Shown here: positions 46,557 through 55,272 of the stretch, piece by piece
Position numbering within the stretch: the first letter of the stretch is position 1
Layout: each line of letters begins with the position of its first letter
Assembly (NCBI GenBank): GCA_016700175.1
Contig: CP065003.1
Span: 4,040,001-4,104,000, forward strand
Direction of reading: 5' to 3'
DNA: 64,000 nt
Source: Acidobacteriota bacterium
GTDB lineage: Bacteria; Acidobacteriota; Blastocatellia; Pyrinomonadales; Pyrinomonadaceae
Notes under the pieces: generated by a model
Database searches by the model: none
Told to the model about the DNA's origin: nothing
The model's input: only the letters and a program-made list of their open reading frames with translations
Made by a program: the position numbers and the translations under genes

Positions 46557-48820
46557 TGCGCCCTCGCTTGGGGATTCAGTTCCTTCTCGAACAGGGCGAG
46601 GATCCTCTCATACTCGTCCTCCCAGCTCGCGGGCCGCTCAAAACCGTGATTCTCGGCCGGGTAGAGCATCAGGTCGAAATGCTCCGTCTTGTCGAGGCGG
46701 ATAAGCTGCTCGACAAGCTGTATCGAATCCTGTGCGTGCACGTTGCTGTCGACCAGGCCGTGAAGGATCAGGAGTTTCTTCCGGAGCTGATCCGCGTAGC
46801 TGATCGGAGACGAGCGCTTGTAAGCCTCCGGGTTCTTTTTCGGATCTCCCAGCCTTTGCGAAGTGTAGAAAGGATTGGTTGCGTAGTAGTTCTTCCAGTC
46901 CATCACGGGCCTGAGCGCCGCTGCGGCGGCGATCTTATCGGGGGATCGCATCACCAGCATCGCCGCCATGAAGCCTCCGTAGCTTCCTCCGTACGTGCCG
47001 ATCCGGTTCACGTCCACCGAGTACTCGCGGACCATATGGTCGATCGCGTCGATGTGGTCGGTGTAGTCTTTCCCGCCGAGGAAATCGTAAACGTCCGTCC
47101 GCCAGTCGCGTCCGTAGCCGGCCGAACCCCGGTAGTCGATGTCCAGCACGACGTATCCCTTTCGCCTCAGCATCTCGTTGAACATGAACTCGCGGTAGTA
47201 ATTGTTCCAGCCGTTGATCACGTTCTGCAGGTAGCCGGCGCCGTGGACGAAGATCGCCATAGGATACTTGCGCGACTTGCTGAAGCCGTCCGGCAGATAG
47301 ATCTTGGCAGGGATCATCTTGCCGTCCGACGCACGGATCTCCGTGAACGAAGGGCTCTTGAACTTGTAAAGAGTGAAGTCGTCCGGGATCGTCGAGGTCA
47401 GCTTTCTGACCTCTCCCGACACATCGATCGAATAGAGTTCGCCGGGTGTGACGACGTTCGAAGCCTCGAACACGAACCGGCCGGATTCCATCTGCGGCGA
47501 ATTCTTCATCATCCCCGCCGCCGGCCCGGCCCCGACCTTCGTCTTCTTTCCGGAACCGGGATCGACAAGATAGAATTCGCGCCATCTGGGACTTTCTTCC
47601 GTGGACATCAACGCGATCTGCCGTCCGTCAGCGGTCCACTCAGCCCATTCGACCTGCCACGCGCCGTTCGTTAGTTGTGAAACGTCCGCGTTCGCCTTGC
47701 CCTCCTTGAACTTCGAGGAATTGAAGCCGACCAGGTACAGGTGATGCCATCCGTCCTTCTCGGAACCGAAAAAGAACTTTGAAGGGTCCGAAGGCGACGC
47801 CTCGAGAATCCTCGAAGGCCCGCCGATCCATTTGTCGTCTGTCTCTTCGTGAACGAGATACGCGGACGATTCCTTTTCGCCGTATGTGACGGCGTAGATC
47901 TGCCTGCGCTTGTGGGTCTTGTCTACGCGGTCGACGATCAGGACCTTGTTGTCCGAGGTCCATTCGATCCCGTAGAAGTAGCTCTCGCCTTCCGGTTTCG
48001 GAAGCTCCACCTTGATCGATTCGTCGAGGCTGCCGTCGGTCTTCGCGATGAACAGTTCCTGGGTCGACCATCCGCGGCGGATGGCCGGGGCAGCGGTATA
48101 GTAAGGAAGGTAGTTCGGAACATACAGAGACCTCTGTTTCGAACCGTCCGAAGTTACGTACGCGATCACCGATCCGTCCTCGCTCGGGTTAGCGCCGCCG
48201 ACGGAGATCTGCTTCTGGCTATTGGCTTCCTTCGAGAGCTGGACCAGCGTCGCGTCCTTGGTGTCGATCACAAAAATATTCCCGCTCTGCTGGAAGATGA
48301 TGCGGTCGTTGTCGAGGAACTGAGCCGCAAACTCGCCCGATTCGGTCTTGGTGATCCGCTTCGGCTTCGTTTCTCCAAGGCCTATCACGTAAAGGTCGCC
48401 GCCTATCGTGAAGAGGACCTTCGACGAATCGGGCGACCAGCGGAGATTCCCGAACTGACCGCGTCTGACCTTCTCGAACTCGTCGTTGACCACTACCCCG
48501 TACTCGAGATTCGCGTCTTCTTCTTTCTGCTCTTCTTCTTTTGGCTTGTGAATTTCGCGCGGAGAAAGCCATTTCTCGAGCCCGGATCCGTCAGTCGCGG
48601 CAAGGTAAAGGTCAAGAGGCTGTTTGCCCTCGGCATTCCAAAGGAAGACCACCTTCTTGCCGTCCGGCGAAAGTTGTTCGCTCTGGATCCGCATGCCGGC
48701 GATCGAAGGCTCGGCCATGATCTCTTTTACCGTCAGCTGCTGGGCAAAGAGCGGTGCGGCAAGCAAGGCCAAGAGCAGAACAACGGCCTTGATCCTGAAT
48801 GAATTTTTCAATTGGTTCAT
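46553..48820 (-). CDS. S9 family prolyl oligopeptidase-type peptidase (DPP IV-like)
   Basis: I chose the ATG giving MNQLKNSFRIKAVVLLLALL, a good signal peptide ending near PLFAQQ; a GTG extension reaches 48910. The 755-residue product has a beta-propeller region (WSPDSSKVLFTIGGDLYVIG, IEWTSDNKVLIVDRVDKTHK) and an alpha/beta-hydrolase domain. That domain has MAIFVHGAGYLQNVINGWNN, the nucleophile motif IGTYGGSYGGFMAAML and the histidine in LYPAENHGFERPASW. Such enzymes cleave dipeptides or short peptides, often after proline. It is secreted or periplasmic. The downstream stop overlaps the UDP-glucuronate decarboxylase start by 4 bp. Confidence 0.9.
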   Translation of the reverse strand: MNQLKNSFRIKAVVLLLALLAAPLFAQQLTVKEIMAEPSIAGMRIQSEQLSPDGKKVVFLWNAEGKQPLDLYLAATDGSGLEKWLSPREIHKPKEEEQKEEDANLEYGVVVNDEFEKVRRGQFGNLRWSPDSSKVLFTIGGDLYVIGLGETKPKRITKTESGEFAAQFLDNDRIIFQQSGNIFVIDTKDATLVQLSKEANSQKQISVGGANPSEDGSVIAYVTSDGSKQRSLYVPNYLPYYTAAPAIRRGWSTQELFIAKTDGSLDESIKVELPKPEGESYFYGIEWTSDNKVLIVDRVDKTHKRRQIYAVTYGEKESSAYLVHEETDDKWIGGPSRILEASPSDPSKFFFGSEKDGWHHLYLVGFNSSKFKEGKANADVSQLTNGAWQVEWAEWTADGRQIALMSTEESPRWREFYLVDPGSGKKTKVGAGPAAGMMKNSPQMESGRFVFEASNVVTPGELYSIDVSGEVRKLTSTIPDDFTLYKFKSPSFTEIRASDGKMIPAKIYLPDGFSKSRKYPMAIFVHGAGYLQNVINGWNNYYREFMFNEMLRRKGYVVLDIDYRGSAGYGRDWRTDVYDFLGGKDYTDHIDAIDHMVREYSVDVNRIGTYGGSYGGFMAAMLVMRSPDKIAAAAALRPVMDWKNYYATNPFYTSQRLGDPKKNPEAYKRSSPISYADQLRKKLLILHGLVDSNVHAQDSIQLVEQLIRLDKTEHFDLMLYPAENHGFERPASWEDEYERILALFEKELNPQARAQ

Positions 48821-48943
48821 AATCTGTAGAGATCCGCGGTCTGATTTGGTCTCGGCCGGACGGCGCGTTTGGCTCTCAGCAGCCTCAGGCCGAACTTGCC
48901 GTATCGGCACTCAGGGATTCGCCGGATCGATACCTGATCGTAA

Positions 48944-49198
48944 ATGCGAGAATTATTTGGAGTTAAGATTCCGAAGGATTATAAACAATTTATGCAGCAT
49001 TTGCCCAAGAACGGCGGAAAGAAGAAGAGTTCGGACGCGGATGACGCCAAGCCCCGTTCGAATCGCGAATCCGGCCCGCACGACGAAGAACCAGAACCCT
49101 CCCGAAGTTATTACTACGACGACGCGTACGGCTACGAGGATTACAAACCCGCAGAAGACGAAGAGGCGGAAAAAGAAGATAAGACGCCCGGCTTTTGA
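48944..49198 (+). CDS. small hydrophilic protein of unknown function
   Basis: The 84-residue frame starts MRELFGVKIPKDYKQFMQHL and then turns into a low-complexity charged tail rich in Lys, Asp, Glu and Tyr (YYYDDAYGYEDYKPAEDEEA). The tail looks disordered. It is divergent from the S9 peptidase. It has no family match that I can see. The ordered start followed by a biased but non-repetitive tail supports a real gene, though with moderate certainty. Confidence 0.5.
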   Translation: MRELFGVKIPKDYKQFMQHLPKNGGKKKSSDADDAKPRSNRESGPHDEEPEPSRSYYYDDAYGYEDYKPAEDEEAEKEDKTPGF

Positions 49199-49331
49199 CC
49201 AGGATGGCCGGGGGTGTGTATTTTACTACCTGTTCAGGGAGTGCGCCTGGTCCGGTATCCGACTACTATCGGGCGTCCGATTTACGGCCGCATTTCCGGA
49301 GCAAATCCGTAATTCAGGGGGAAGACCGCAA

Positions 49332-49712
49332 ATGGACGATTGTTGCGTCGCAGCGCTTAAAGAGATCCACGATGTCGCCGATTACGTCTGGTGGTTCCAG
49401 AGATTCATTCTGGCCAGCCCGTTCGTGCTTATAATTCCGGACTTCGATCCCACCGCGGGGGCGAAGGACCTGGTCCAGACCGGCACGCAGAAGGCGGGAG
49501 AAATGCTTGTCGGTAAGGCATTGAACGTGATGATGGAGAACAAGTCACTGCCGGATTTCGTGGACACGGTGAAGAACCTTGGGAAGATAGCCGTCGGGAA
49601 GCAAATGCAGCTCGCGAACTACCACGAGCTTCGCCATACCGGCAAGGATCCGGCCGAAGCCCAGTTCTGGCGGCAAATGGGACAGAGCTATAAAGAGGCG
49701 TTTTATGGCTGA
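49332..49712 (+). CDS. small protein of unknown function
   Basis: The 126-residue protein starts at ATG 49332 (MDDCCVAALKEIHDVADYVW), with GGGGGA about 10 bp upstream. It has a mixed N-terminal stretch with a Cys-Cys pair, an amphipathic WWFQRFILASPFVLIIP segment, and a helical C-terminus (AGEMLVGKALNVMMENKS, HELRHTGKDPAEAQFWRQMG). There is no signal peptide. No family is recognised. It lies in a run of small unknown genes on the plus strand. Confidence 0.6.
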   Translation: MDDCCVAALKEIHDVADYVWWFQRFILASPFVLIIPDFDPTAGAKDLVQTGTQKAGEMLVGKALNVMMENKSLPDFVDTVKNLGKIAVGKQMQLANYHELRHTGKDPAEAQFWRQMGQSYKEAFYG

Positions 49713-49803
49713 TCGATGACCGGCATTTGAAGCGCGTGCCGGCGGGATCGGTTCACACAGGCGTTCATTTCGATAATCAACAGGAAAGATCAGAGGAGAA
49801 CAA

Positions 49804-50454
49804 ATGAAGAAATCTTTGACATTGGTATTGATTACCTTGCTGCTGGTGGTACTCGGCTGCAATATGGACCGTTTCACGGGAGGAAGCAACAACGAAGTGC
49901 CTACCCCCGCGACGGACAACGGCTCGAGCAACGGGGCTGAGACCACTTCGGCGTCACCGGAGGATTCGGGCGATTCGTCATCCTCATCCACGGAATCCGG
50001 ATCCGCGGACGTTTCGATGGCGAAGTTCAACCAGATCGAGATCGGGATGTCTTACGACAAGGTCAAGGAGATCATGGGCTCCGAAGGCAACCAGACGAGC
50101 ATGACCAAATCGGGGAGCTACGAGTCTTCTTCTTACGAATGGAAAGGCGAGAAATTCGCCCGGATCAGCGTGCGATTCACGAGGGGCGAGTTGAGTTACA
50201 AGTCGCAATCCGGCCTGACGCCTTCGAGCGGCGATGCTGACATCACCCAGGCGAAATTCAACAAGATCGAGACCGGGATGTCGTACGACGAGGTCAAAGG
50301 GATCATCGGTTCGGAAGGCGAACTGACGAGCGAGTCGAAGATCGGGAACTATGAATCCGCCAGCTATCGCTGGAAAGGACCGAATTACTCGAACATCTTC
50401 GCGAATTTCCGCGACGGCAAGCTTCAGAACAAGACGCAGAGCAATTTGAAGTAA
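49804..50454 (+). CDS. lipoprotein with tandem DUF3862/BLIP-like repeats
   Basis: The 216-residue protein has a lipoprotein signal with lipobox VVLGC at residue 19. A Ser/Thr/Asp-rich linker follows (about 30-70). Two similar domains come next: MAKFNQIEIGMSYDKVKEIM and AKFNKIETGMSYDEVKGIIG. Each continues into GSEG plus a YEWKG/YRWKG strand. This is the pattern of DUF3862 / beta-lactamase-inhibitor-like folds, also seen in SmpA/BamE. It is likely anchored on the periplasmic side of the outer membrane. It has no close operon partner. Confidence 0.7.
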   Translation: MKKSLTLVLITLLLVVLGCNMDRFTGGSNNEVPTPATDNGSSNGAETTSASPEDSGDSSSSSTESGSADVSMAKFNQIEIGMSYDKVKEIMGSEGNQTSMTKSGSYESSSYEWKGEKFARISVRFTRGELSYKSQSGLTPSSGDADITQAKFNKIETGMSYDEVKGIIGSEGELTSESKIGNYESASYRWKGPNYSNIFANFRDGKLQNKTQSNLK

Positions 50455-50475
50455 ACACAGGTAAGAATAAGCGGG

Positions 50476-50520
50476 ACGCCCGGACAGGTCGAAGAGGCCG
50501 AATCCGGGCGTTGCTGTGTG
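50476..50520 (+). terminator. hairpin after the lipoprotein gene, weak terminator
   Basis: ACGCCCGGA (50476-50484) pairs with TCCGGGCGT (50503-50511). The tail TTGCTGTGTG is only weakly T-rich, so termination may be partial. Confidence 0.45.
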
Positions 50521-50600
50521 TGCGGTACGCGAAGGTGATAGAATTCTGTCTTGAACAAGCTGCCCTCCCCTAATAAAACCAAGGTTCAAGGACAAGAATT

Positions 50601-51299
50601 ATGTACAAGAGACTTTTAATGACGGGCCTAATACTCGCAGCGGCCGCGGCCGCGATTCCCGCTCAGGACAAGCAGAGCAGCGAAATGCGCGCCGCCGTCG
50701 CCCGCGTCGAAAGCGCCTCGGAGGTCTTCGACGAGGTGATGAACATCAAGGACAAGGCCATTCCTGAAGACATTCTCGAGAAGGCTCACGCGATAGTGGT
50801 CTTTCCGGGGACTCTGAAAGGCGCCTTCATCATAGGCGGTCAGGGAGGCAAGGGAGTCGCGGTCCGTAAGATAGGCCGCGAATGGAGCGCGCCGGCGTTC
50901 ATGAACATTGGCGGCGGAAGCATCGGCTTTCAGATCGGCGGGCAGAAGATCGATTATGTGCTTGTGATAATGAACGAGGAGGGCCTGAAGGGCCTCCTTG
51001 AGGACAAGTTCGAGATCGGAGCCGAAGCCAGCGTCGCGGCGGGTCCCGTCGGAAGAACTACCGCAGCTTCGACCAATCCCACTCTGGACGCGAGCATTCT
51101 CAGCTATTCGAGGACACAAGGCGCGTTTGCCGGCGTTTCGCTGAAAGGTGCGGTGATCAAGCAGGACAAGAGCATCAATCAGGCGGTTTACGGGAAGTCC
51201 GCTAAGGACCTTCTGATCCGCGACCAGGCATTGTGGAATACTGCCCCGGAGGACCTTCAGCAATTCCCGAAAACGGTCCGCAAATACGTCAAGCGGTAG
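50601..51299 (+). CDS. SYLF domain (Ysc84-like) lipid-binding protein
   Basis: The 232-residue protein begins with a signal peptide (ILAAAAAAIPAQ). The SYLF domain is clear: IPEDILEKAHAIVVFPGTLK, AFIIGGQGGKGVAVRKIGRE, GGGSIGFQIGGQKIDYVLVI, and DASILSYSRTQGAFAGVSLK with YGKSAKDLLI at the end. SYLF proteins bind phosphoinositides or other lipids and occur in bacteria as secreted proteins of unsettled role. It converges with typA, and the two coding regions overlap by 11 bp at 51289-51299. Confidence 0.92.
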   Translation: MYKRLLMTGLILAAAAAAIPAQDKQSSEMRAAVARVESASEVFDEVMNIKDKAIPEDILEKAHAIVVFPGTLKGAFIIGGQGGKGVAVRKIGREWSAPAFMNIGGGSIGFQIGGQKIDYVLVIMNEEGLKGLLEDKFEIGAEASVAAGPVGRTTAASTNPTLDASILSYSRTQGAFAGVSLKGAVIKQDKSINQAVYGKSAKDLLIRDQALWNTAPEDLQQFPKTVRKYVKR

Positions 51300-53109
51300 C
51301 CGCCTTTTTCGGCCTTCTGTTCGCCTGAAGCACGCGTTTCCTTAAACGGATCGCGCCGGGCGTAACCTCGATCAGCTCGTCGTCGGCGATGAACTCGAGG
51401 GCTTCTTCAAGCGTCAGTTCCTTCGCCGGCACGAGCCGCATCGCTTCCTCGGCGGTCGACGACCTCATATTCGTCAGTTTTCTTTCCTTGACTGCGTTGA
51501 CGTCAAGATCGACGTTCCTCGCGTTCTCGCCGATCACCATTCCTTCGTAAACTTTTACCTGAGGCCGTATGAAAAGGATCCCGCGTTCCTGCAGGTTGAA
51601 GAGCGCGTAGGTCGTCGCGTCGCCCTGACGGTCGGCGACCAGGGAGCCGGTCGAACGCGACCTTATCTCGCCTTTCCAGTTGTCGAACCGAAGGAACATC
51701 GTGTTGAGAAGCCCGGTACCTTTCGTTTCGGTCAGGAACTCGCCGCGAAATCCGATCAGGCCGCGCGAAGGGACCTCGTATTCAAGCCTCACGCGTCCGG
51801 TCCCGTTGTTGACCATCTTTGACATCTGGCCTTTGCGGCGGCCGAGCGCCTCTGTAACGACGCCTATGAACTCGTCGGGAACATCGATGACGACCAGTTC
51901 GACCGGCTCCATAGTCTCACCGTTTTCGCCCTGCTTCGTGATCACTTCGGGTTTCGAGACCTGTAGTTCGTAGCCCTCGCGCCGCATCATCTCGATCAGG
52001 ATCGAAAGCTGGAGTTCGCCGCGGCCCGAAACCTTGAATTGATCGGGCGAATCGGTGTCCGCGACCCGCAGAGCGACATTCCCCAACACTTCCTTTTCGA
52101 GCCTTTCCTTGATCTGGCGCGACGTTACGAACTTGCCGTCCCGGCCCGCAAACGGGGAAGTATTGACGCCGAAGATCATAGAGATCGTCGGTTCGTCGAC
52201 GGCGATGACCGGGAGGGGTTTCGGATCTTCCGCGGACGTGATCGTCTCGCCGATGTTGATGCCTTCGAAGCCCGCGAGCGCCACGATCTCGCCTACGCCG
52301 GCCTTTTCGACCGACTCGCGCTTCAGGCCTTCGAACACGTACAGCTCTTTTACGCGGGCCTTCTGGATGGAGCGGTCGCGCTTCGAGACCGCGACCTCCT
52401 GGCCTTTTGATATCTCGCCGGAGAATAGCCTGCCGATCGCGAGCCTGCCGACATATTCGTTGTAATCGATGTTCGCGACAAGAAGCTGAAGAGTGTCCTC
52501 GATAAGGGCCTTCGGCGGCGGACACGTTCTGACGATCTCCTCGAACAGAGGTTTCAGGCTCTGCGATTCGTCGTCGAGCGACGGTCTGGCGATCCCGTCA
52601 CGCGATACGGCGTAAAGGATCGGGAAATCGATCTGAGCGTCGTCGGCTCCCAGATCGATGAACAGGTCGTAGATCTCATCGACGACCTCTTCCGGGCGGG
52701 CGTCCTGGCGGTCTATTTTGTTCACGACGGCGATCGCGGGGAGCTTCTGCTCCAGCGCCTTTCGAAGGACGAACCTGGTCTGCGGAAGACAGCCTTCGGC
52801 AGCGTCCACGAGCAGCATCACGCCGTCTACCATCTTCAGAACGCGCTCGACCTCGCCTCCGAAATCGGAGTGCCCCGGCGTATCGACGATGTTGATCTTG
52901 TACTCCCCGTACCGCACGGAGGTCGTCTTTGCCATGATGGTGATCCCGCGCTCGCGCTCAAGGTCCATCGAATCCATCACGCGATCCTGCACTTCCTCGT
53001 TATCTCGGAAAGTGCCCGACTGTCTGAGCATTGCGTCCACGAGCGTCGTTTTTCCGTGATCGACGTGGGCGATGATGGCTATGTTTCGTATCTTGTTCGG
53101 TTCCTGCAT
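51289..53109 (-). CDS. typA: ribosome-associated GTPase TypA/BipA
   Basis: The 606-residue translational GTPase has G1 AHVDHGKTTLVDAML, G3 DTPGHSDFGGEVERVLK, G4 NKIDRQDARPEE, and the BipA-specific C-terminal domain with YEVPSRGLIGFRGEFLTET and MVIGENARNVDLDVNAVKER. It promotes ribosome assembly and stress survival. Two EF-G-like domains (beta-barrel and ferredoxin-like) separate the GTPase and C-terminal domains. It overlaps the SYLF gene end by 11 bp. There is no operon partner on its own strand. Confidence 0.96.
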   Translation of the reverse strand: MQEPNKIRNIAIIAHVDHGKTTLVDAMLRQSGTFRDNEEVQDRVMDSMDLERERGITIMAKTTSVRYGEYKINIVDTPGHSDFGGEVERVLKMVDGVMLLVDAAEGCLPQTRFVLRKALEQKLPAIAVVNKIDRQDARPEEVVDEIYDLFIDLGADDAQIDFPILYAVSRDGIARPSLDDESQSLKPLFEEIVRTCPPPKALIEDTLQLLVANIDYNEYVGRLAIGRLFSGEISKGQEVAVSKRDRSIQKARVKELYVFEGLKRESVEKAGVGEIVALAGFEGINIGETITSAEDPKPLPVIAVDEPTISMIFGVNTSPFAGRDGKFVTSRQIKERLEKEVLGNVALRVADTDSPDQFKVSGRGELQLSILIEMMRREGYELQVSKPEVITKQGENGETMEPVELVVIDVPDEFIGVVTEALGRRKGQMSKMVNNGTGRVRLEYEVPSRGLIGFRGEFLTETKGTGLLNTMFLRFDNWKGEIRSRSTGSLVADRQGDATTYALFNLQERGILFIRPQVKVYEGMVIGENARNVDLDVNAVKERKLTNMRSSTAEEAMRLVPAKELTLEEALEFIADDELIEVTPGAIRLRKRVLQANRRPKKAATA

Positions 53110-53179
53110 TGATCAGAATTCCCTTATGAATTTAAAAGGAAAATGATGATGCATACGGTCGGCAAAGGCAAACGTCGAG

Positions 53180-53226
53180 AGTCCAAAAAAAAAGAGCCGG
53201 GCGGACCCGGCTCTTTTTTTTTGGAC
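53180..53226. terminator. strong bidirectional terminator
   Basis: Perfect 22-bp arms (AGTCC plus nine A plus GAGCCGGG, then its complement with nine T) enclose a 4-base loop. The minus-strand use ends transcripts of the BON gene at 53238 before typA; the arms would also work on plus. Confidence 0.92.
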
Positions 53227-53237
53227 TTGAGGCGTTT

Positions 53238-53807
53238 CTACGAAACCTCTTCGCCTTCGCGCCTCTCCAGCTTGATGTTGTTGGTCACGCCGAGCACTCC
53301 GAAGACCTCGGAAGCCGCGGCGTAAGCGAGCGTCTTGTCGCCTTCGTAGGTGACGATGCCTTCGAGTATAACCCGGCCGCGGTTTACCACGATCCTGATC
53401 GAAGGATTCGCGCCGAGCAGATACCGGTACATATTGCCGTGATTGGCGATGTTCCGGTAGATCCTCACGCGTATCCTGTCGTCCGACGGCGACGGCGGTA
53501 GGACCTCGATGTCGTTGACCACGTTGGTCACGCCATCGACCTCCATCACCTCGTCAGCCGCGTTCTCCTTCGTGAACGGTCTTGTTACATAGCCTTTAAG
53601 CGTCACGGTCGACCCTTTCAGCTCGTATCCGATCGCATCGAACACTCCGTAGTAGGGAAGCGAGAGTATCTTGCTTCGTATCTTCCGCTCCATTCGGGAT
53701 TGTTCGACCTTCTGTTCATCCGTTACGGCCTGGGCGCTTACTGCGGTTGCCGATATTCCGGCGAAGGCAAGCAGAAGCACTGAGGCCATTATCATTCTGC
53801 GTTTCAT
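53238..53807 (-). CDS. secreted protein with two BON domains
   Basis: The 189-residue protein has a signal peptide (residues 1-25, ending TAVSAQA). A BON domain follows at about 38-100 (LPYYGVFDAIGYELKGSTVT, ENAADEVMEVDGVTNVVNDI), then a second partial BON region (NPSIRIVVNRGRVILEGIVT, VTNNIKLER). BON domains bind phospholipid membranes or ligands. The next gene upstream on this strand is a paralog (53983), with the same LPYYGVFD and NP(S)RIIV signatures, so the pair arose by duplication. Confidence 0.85.
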   Translation of the reverse strand: MKRRMIMASVLLLAFAGISATAVSAQAVTDEQKVEQSRMERKIRSKILSLPYYGVFDAIGYELKGSTVTLKGYVTRPFTKENAADEVMEVDGVTNVVNDIEVLPPSPSDDRIRVRIYRNIANHGNMYRYLLGANPSIRIVVNRGRVILEGIVTYEGDKTLAYAAASEVFGVLGVTNNIKLERREGEEVS

Positions 53808-53933
53808 AATGTTCCTCCTCGGGGCTTGCGTTGAAGCCCCTCACTAATACAATTCTTTCTTAAACATTAATTCAGATAATATAACAGGTTCATCCGTTGC
53901 ATTGTGATCTGACCGTAAGTCCCATAAATACAA

Positions 53934-53962
53934 CAAAAAGGCCGGCTCAGGAGCCGGCCTTC
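53934..53962 (-). terminator. Rho-independent terminator between the two BON genes
   Basis: The minus strand reads AAGGCCGGCTC, a short loop, then GAGCCGGCCTT followed by TTTGTTG. It closes the 53983 gene, so the two BON paralogs are transcribed separately. Confidence 0.85.
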
Positions 53963-53982
53963 GTTTTGCGGGTGACATAGCG

Positions 53983-54522
53983 TCAGGGCCTTTCTGTGTC
54001 GACCGTAAGATTGTTGGTCACTTTGAAAGCTCCCGGCACACCCTGCGCCACTATGTTGGCGAGATTAAGGTCACCGCGGTTGTTGACGACGCCTTCCAGC
54101 GTGATGCGTCCGTCCTCGACTATGATCCGCACTGAAGGATTGGTTCCCTGCAGATAGCGGTAGATGCTTCCGCTGTTCACGAAAGCACGGACCGTCCGCC
54201 TGCGGATCGAATCGTCGAAACTCGAGGGCGGCAAAAGCTCGATGTTGTTCACGACTTCCGTAACCCCGTCTATGTCTTCTACATACGCCTCGGCGTTCTT
54301 TTTGTTAATGCCATTGAGGACCTTTCCGTAAAGCGTCACCGTGCTGCCTTCGACCTCGAAGGCGATGTGATCGAAAACTCCGTAATAGGGAAGTTTTCGA
54401 AGTTCCTTCGCCACCTTGTTCTCGAGCAGAACGCTCGAGCCCGTTGTCTGGGCGCTAATGCTTGTAACGGAAATCCCCACTATCGCTATTGCGACTATCA
54501 AGTATGATCTTATGGATTTCAT
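53983..54522 (-). CDS. secreted protein with two BON domains
   Basis: The start is ATG 54522 (MKSIRSYLIVAIAIVGI) with GGAAGAGAG upstream; the frame is open further to 54570. The 179-residue product has a signal peptide ending near SISAQ. BON domain one shows LPYYGVFDHIAFEVEGSTVT and NAEAYVEDIDGVTEVVNNIE; BON domain two shows NPSVRIIVEDGRITLEGVVN and FKVTNNLTVDT. It is a paralog of the 53238 gene, with similar spacing. A dedicated terminator follows. Function is unknown; envelope stress protection is the usual guess for BON proteins. Confidence 0.86.
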   Translation of the reverse strand: MKSIRSYLIVAIAIVGISVTSISAQTTGSSVLLENKVAKELRKLPYYGVFDHIAFEVEGSTVTLYGKVLNGINKKNAEAYVEDIDGVTEVVNNIELLPPSSFDDSIRRRTVRAFVNSGSIYRYLQGTNPSVRIIVEDGRITLEGVVNNRGDLNLANIVAQGVPGAFKVTNNLTVDTERP

Positions 54523-54543
54523 CTCTCTTCCTAACTCCTTTGA

Positions 54544-54566
54544 AATTAAAATGGCCCGTCCGGGCC
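54544..54566 (-). terminator. Rho-independent terminator after trmL
   Basis: GGCCCG and CGGGCC (54553-54566) pair with a GAC-type loop, followed by ATTTTAATTTC. It lies about 78 bp past the trmL stop. Confidence 0.65.
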
Positions 54567-54643
54567 GCATCTTCGAACGCCATTCAGATGTGATTTTGCG
54601 CGGTACTGTTGTCGGTGGCGTCCGGAAGGTTTGGCTGGAAGGG

Positions 54644-55099
54644 TTACAAGCGGCGGATCTGCCGGATCGCCTCGAACAGCGCGATCCCGACGGATGTTGC
54701 GAGATTGAGGCTTCTGACGTTCGGATTGTCCATCGGAATCACTAAAGTCGAGTCGGGGTTCTTTGCCAGGACCTCATCCGGAAGACCCCTCGTTTCGGGG
54801 CCGAAGACCAGGCAGTCGTCGTTGCGGAAGTGCCATTCGATGTACGGGACCCGGCCTTTCGTGGAAAAGTAAACGAAGCGCGAACCTGGAAGACGGGCCT
54901 TCAGTTCTTCCAGGTCCAGGTGGTGTTCGATCGACACTTCGTCCCAATAGTCCAGTCCCGCCCGCCTTACCGCCCGGTCGTCCATACGGAACCCCGGCTG
55001 ACCGACGATATGCAAAGGAGTGCGGGTCGCGGCGCAGAGACGCGCGATGTTCCCCGTATTCGGCGGTATCTCGGGTTCGAAAAGCGCTATGTGCGGCAT
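54644..55099 (-). CDS. trmL: tRNA (cytidine(34)-2'-O)-methyltransferase
   Basis: The start ATG 55099 gives MPHIALFEPEIPPNTGNIAR, the typical start of SpoU-family TrmL; a longer frame to 55150 adds 17 residues not expected in the family. The 151-residue enzyme carries the SPOUT knot motifs PGFRMDDRAVRRAGLDYW, LVFGPETRGLP and MDNPNVRSLNLATSVGIALF. It methylates the wobble nucleotide of leucine tRNAs. It is monocistronic with a terminator downstream. Confidence 0.93.
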   Translation of the reverse strand: MPHIALFEPEIPPNTGNIARLCAATRTPLHIVGQPGFRMDDRAVRRAGLDYWDEVSIEHHLDLEELKARLPGSRFVYFSTKGRVPYIEWHFRNDDCLVFGPETRGLPDEVLAKNPDSTLVIPMDNPNVRSLNLATSVGIALFEAIRQIRRL

Positions 55100-55272
55100 A
55101 AGGCTCCAGCAGTCGACACGGAACTGCATCCGGCAGCGTGCGCAACTCATTCTGCAGCATTCACATCAACACGTACAAACACGCGAAGCCGGGAATGCCC
55201 GGCGATTTTGATTGTGCTACAATCCGCACAAGTCATTCTTCACAAGCTACAGTTCAGGAGATTTAACCGGTT

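Noticed and set aside
46556..47674. 372-codon plus frame opposite the S9 peptidase.
   Set aside because: Shadow frame; the minus-strand gene has catalytic motifs and a signal peptide.
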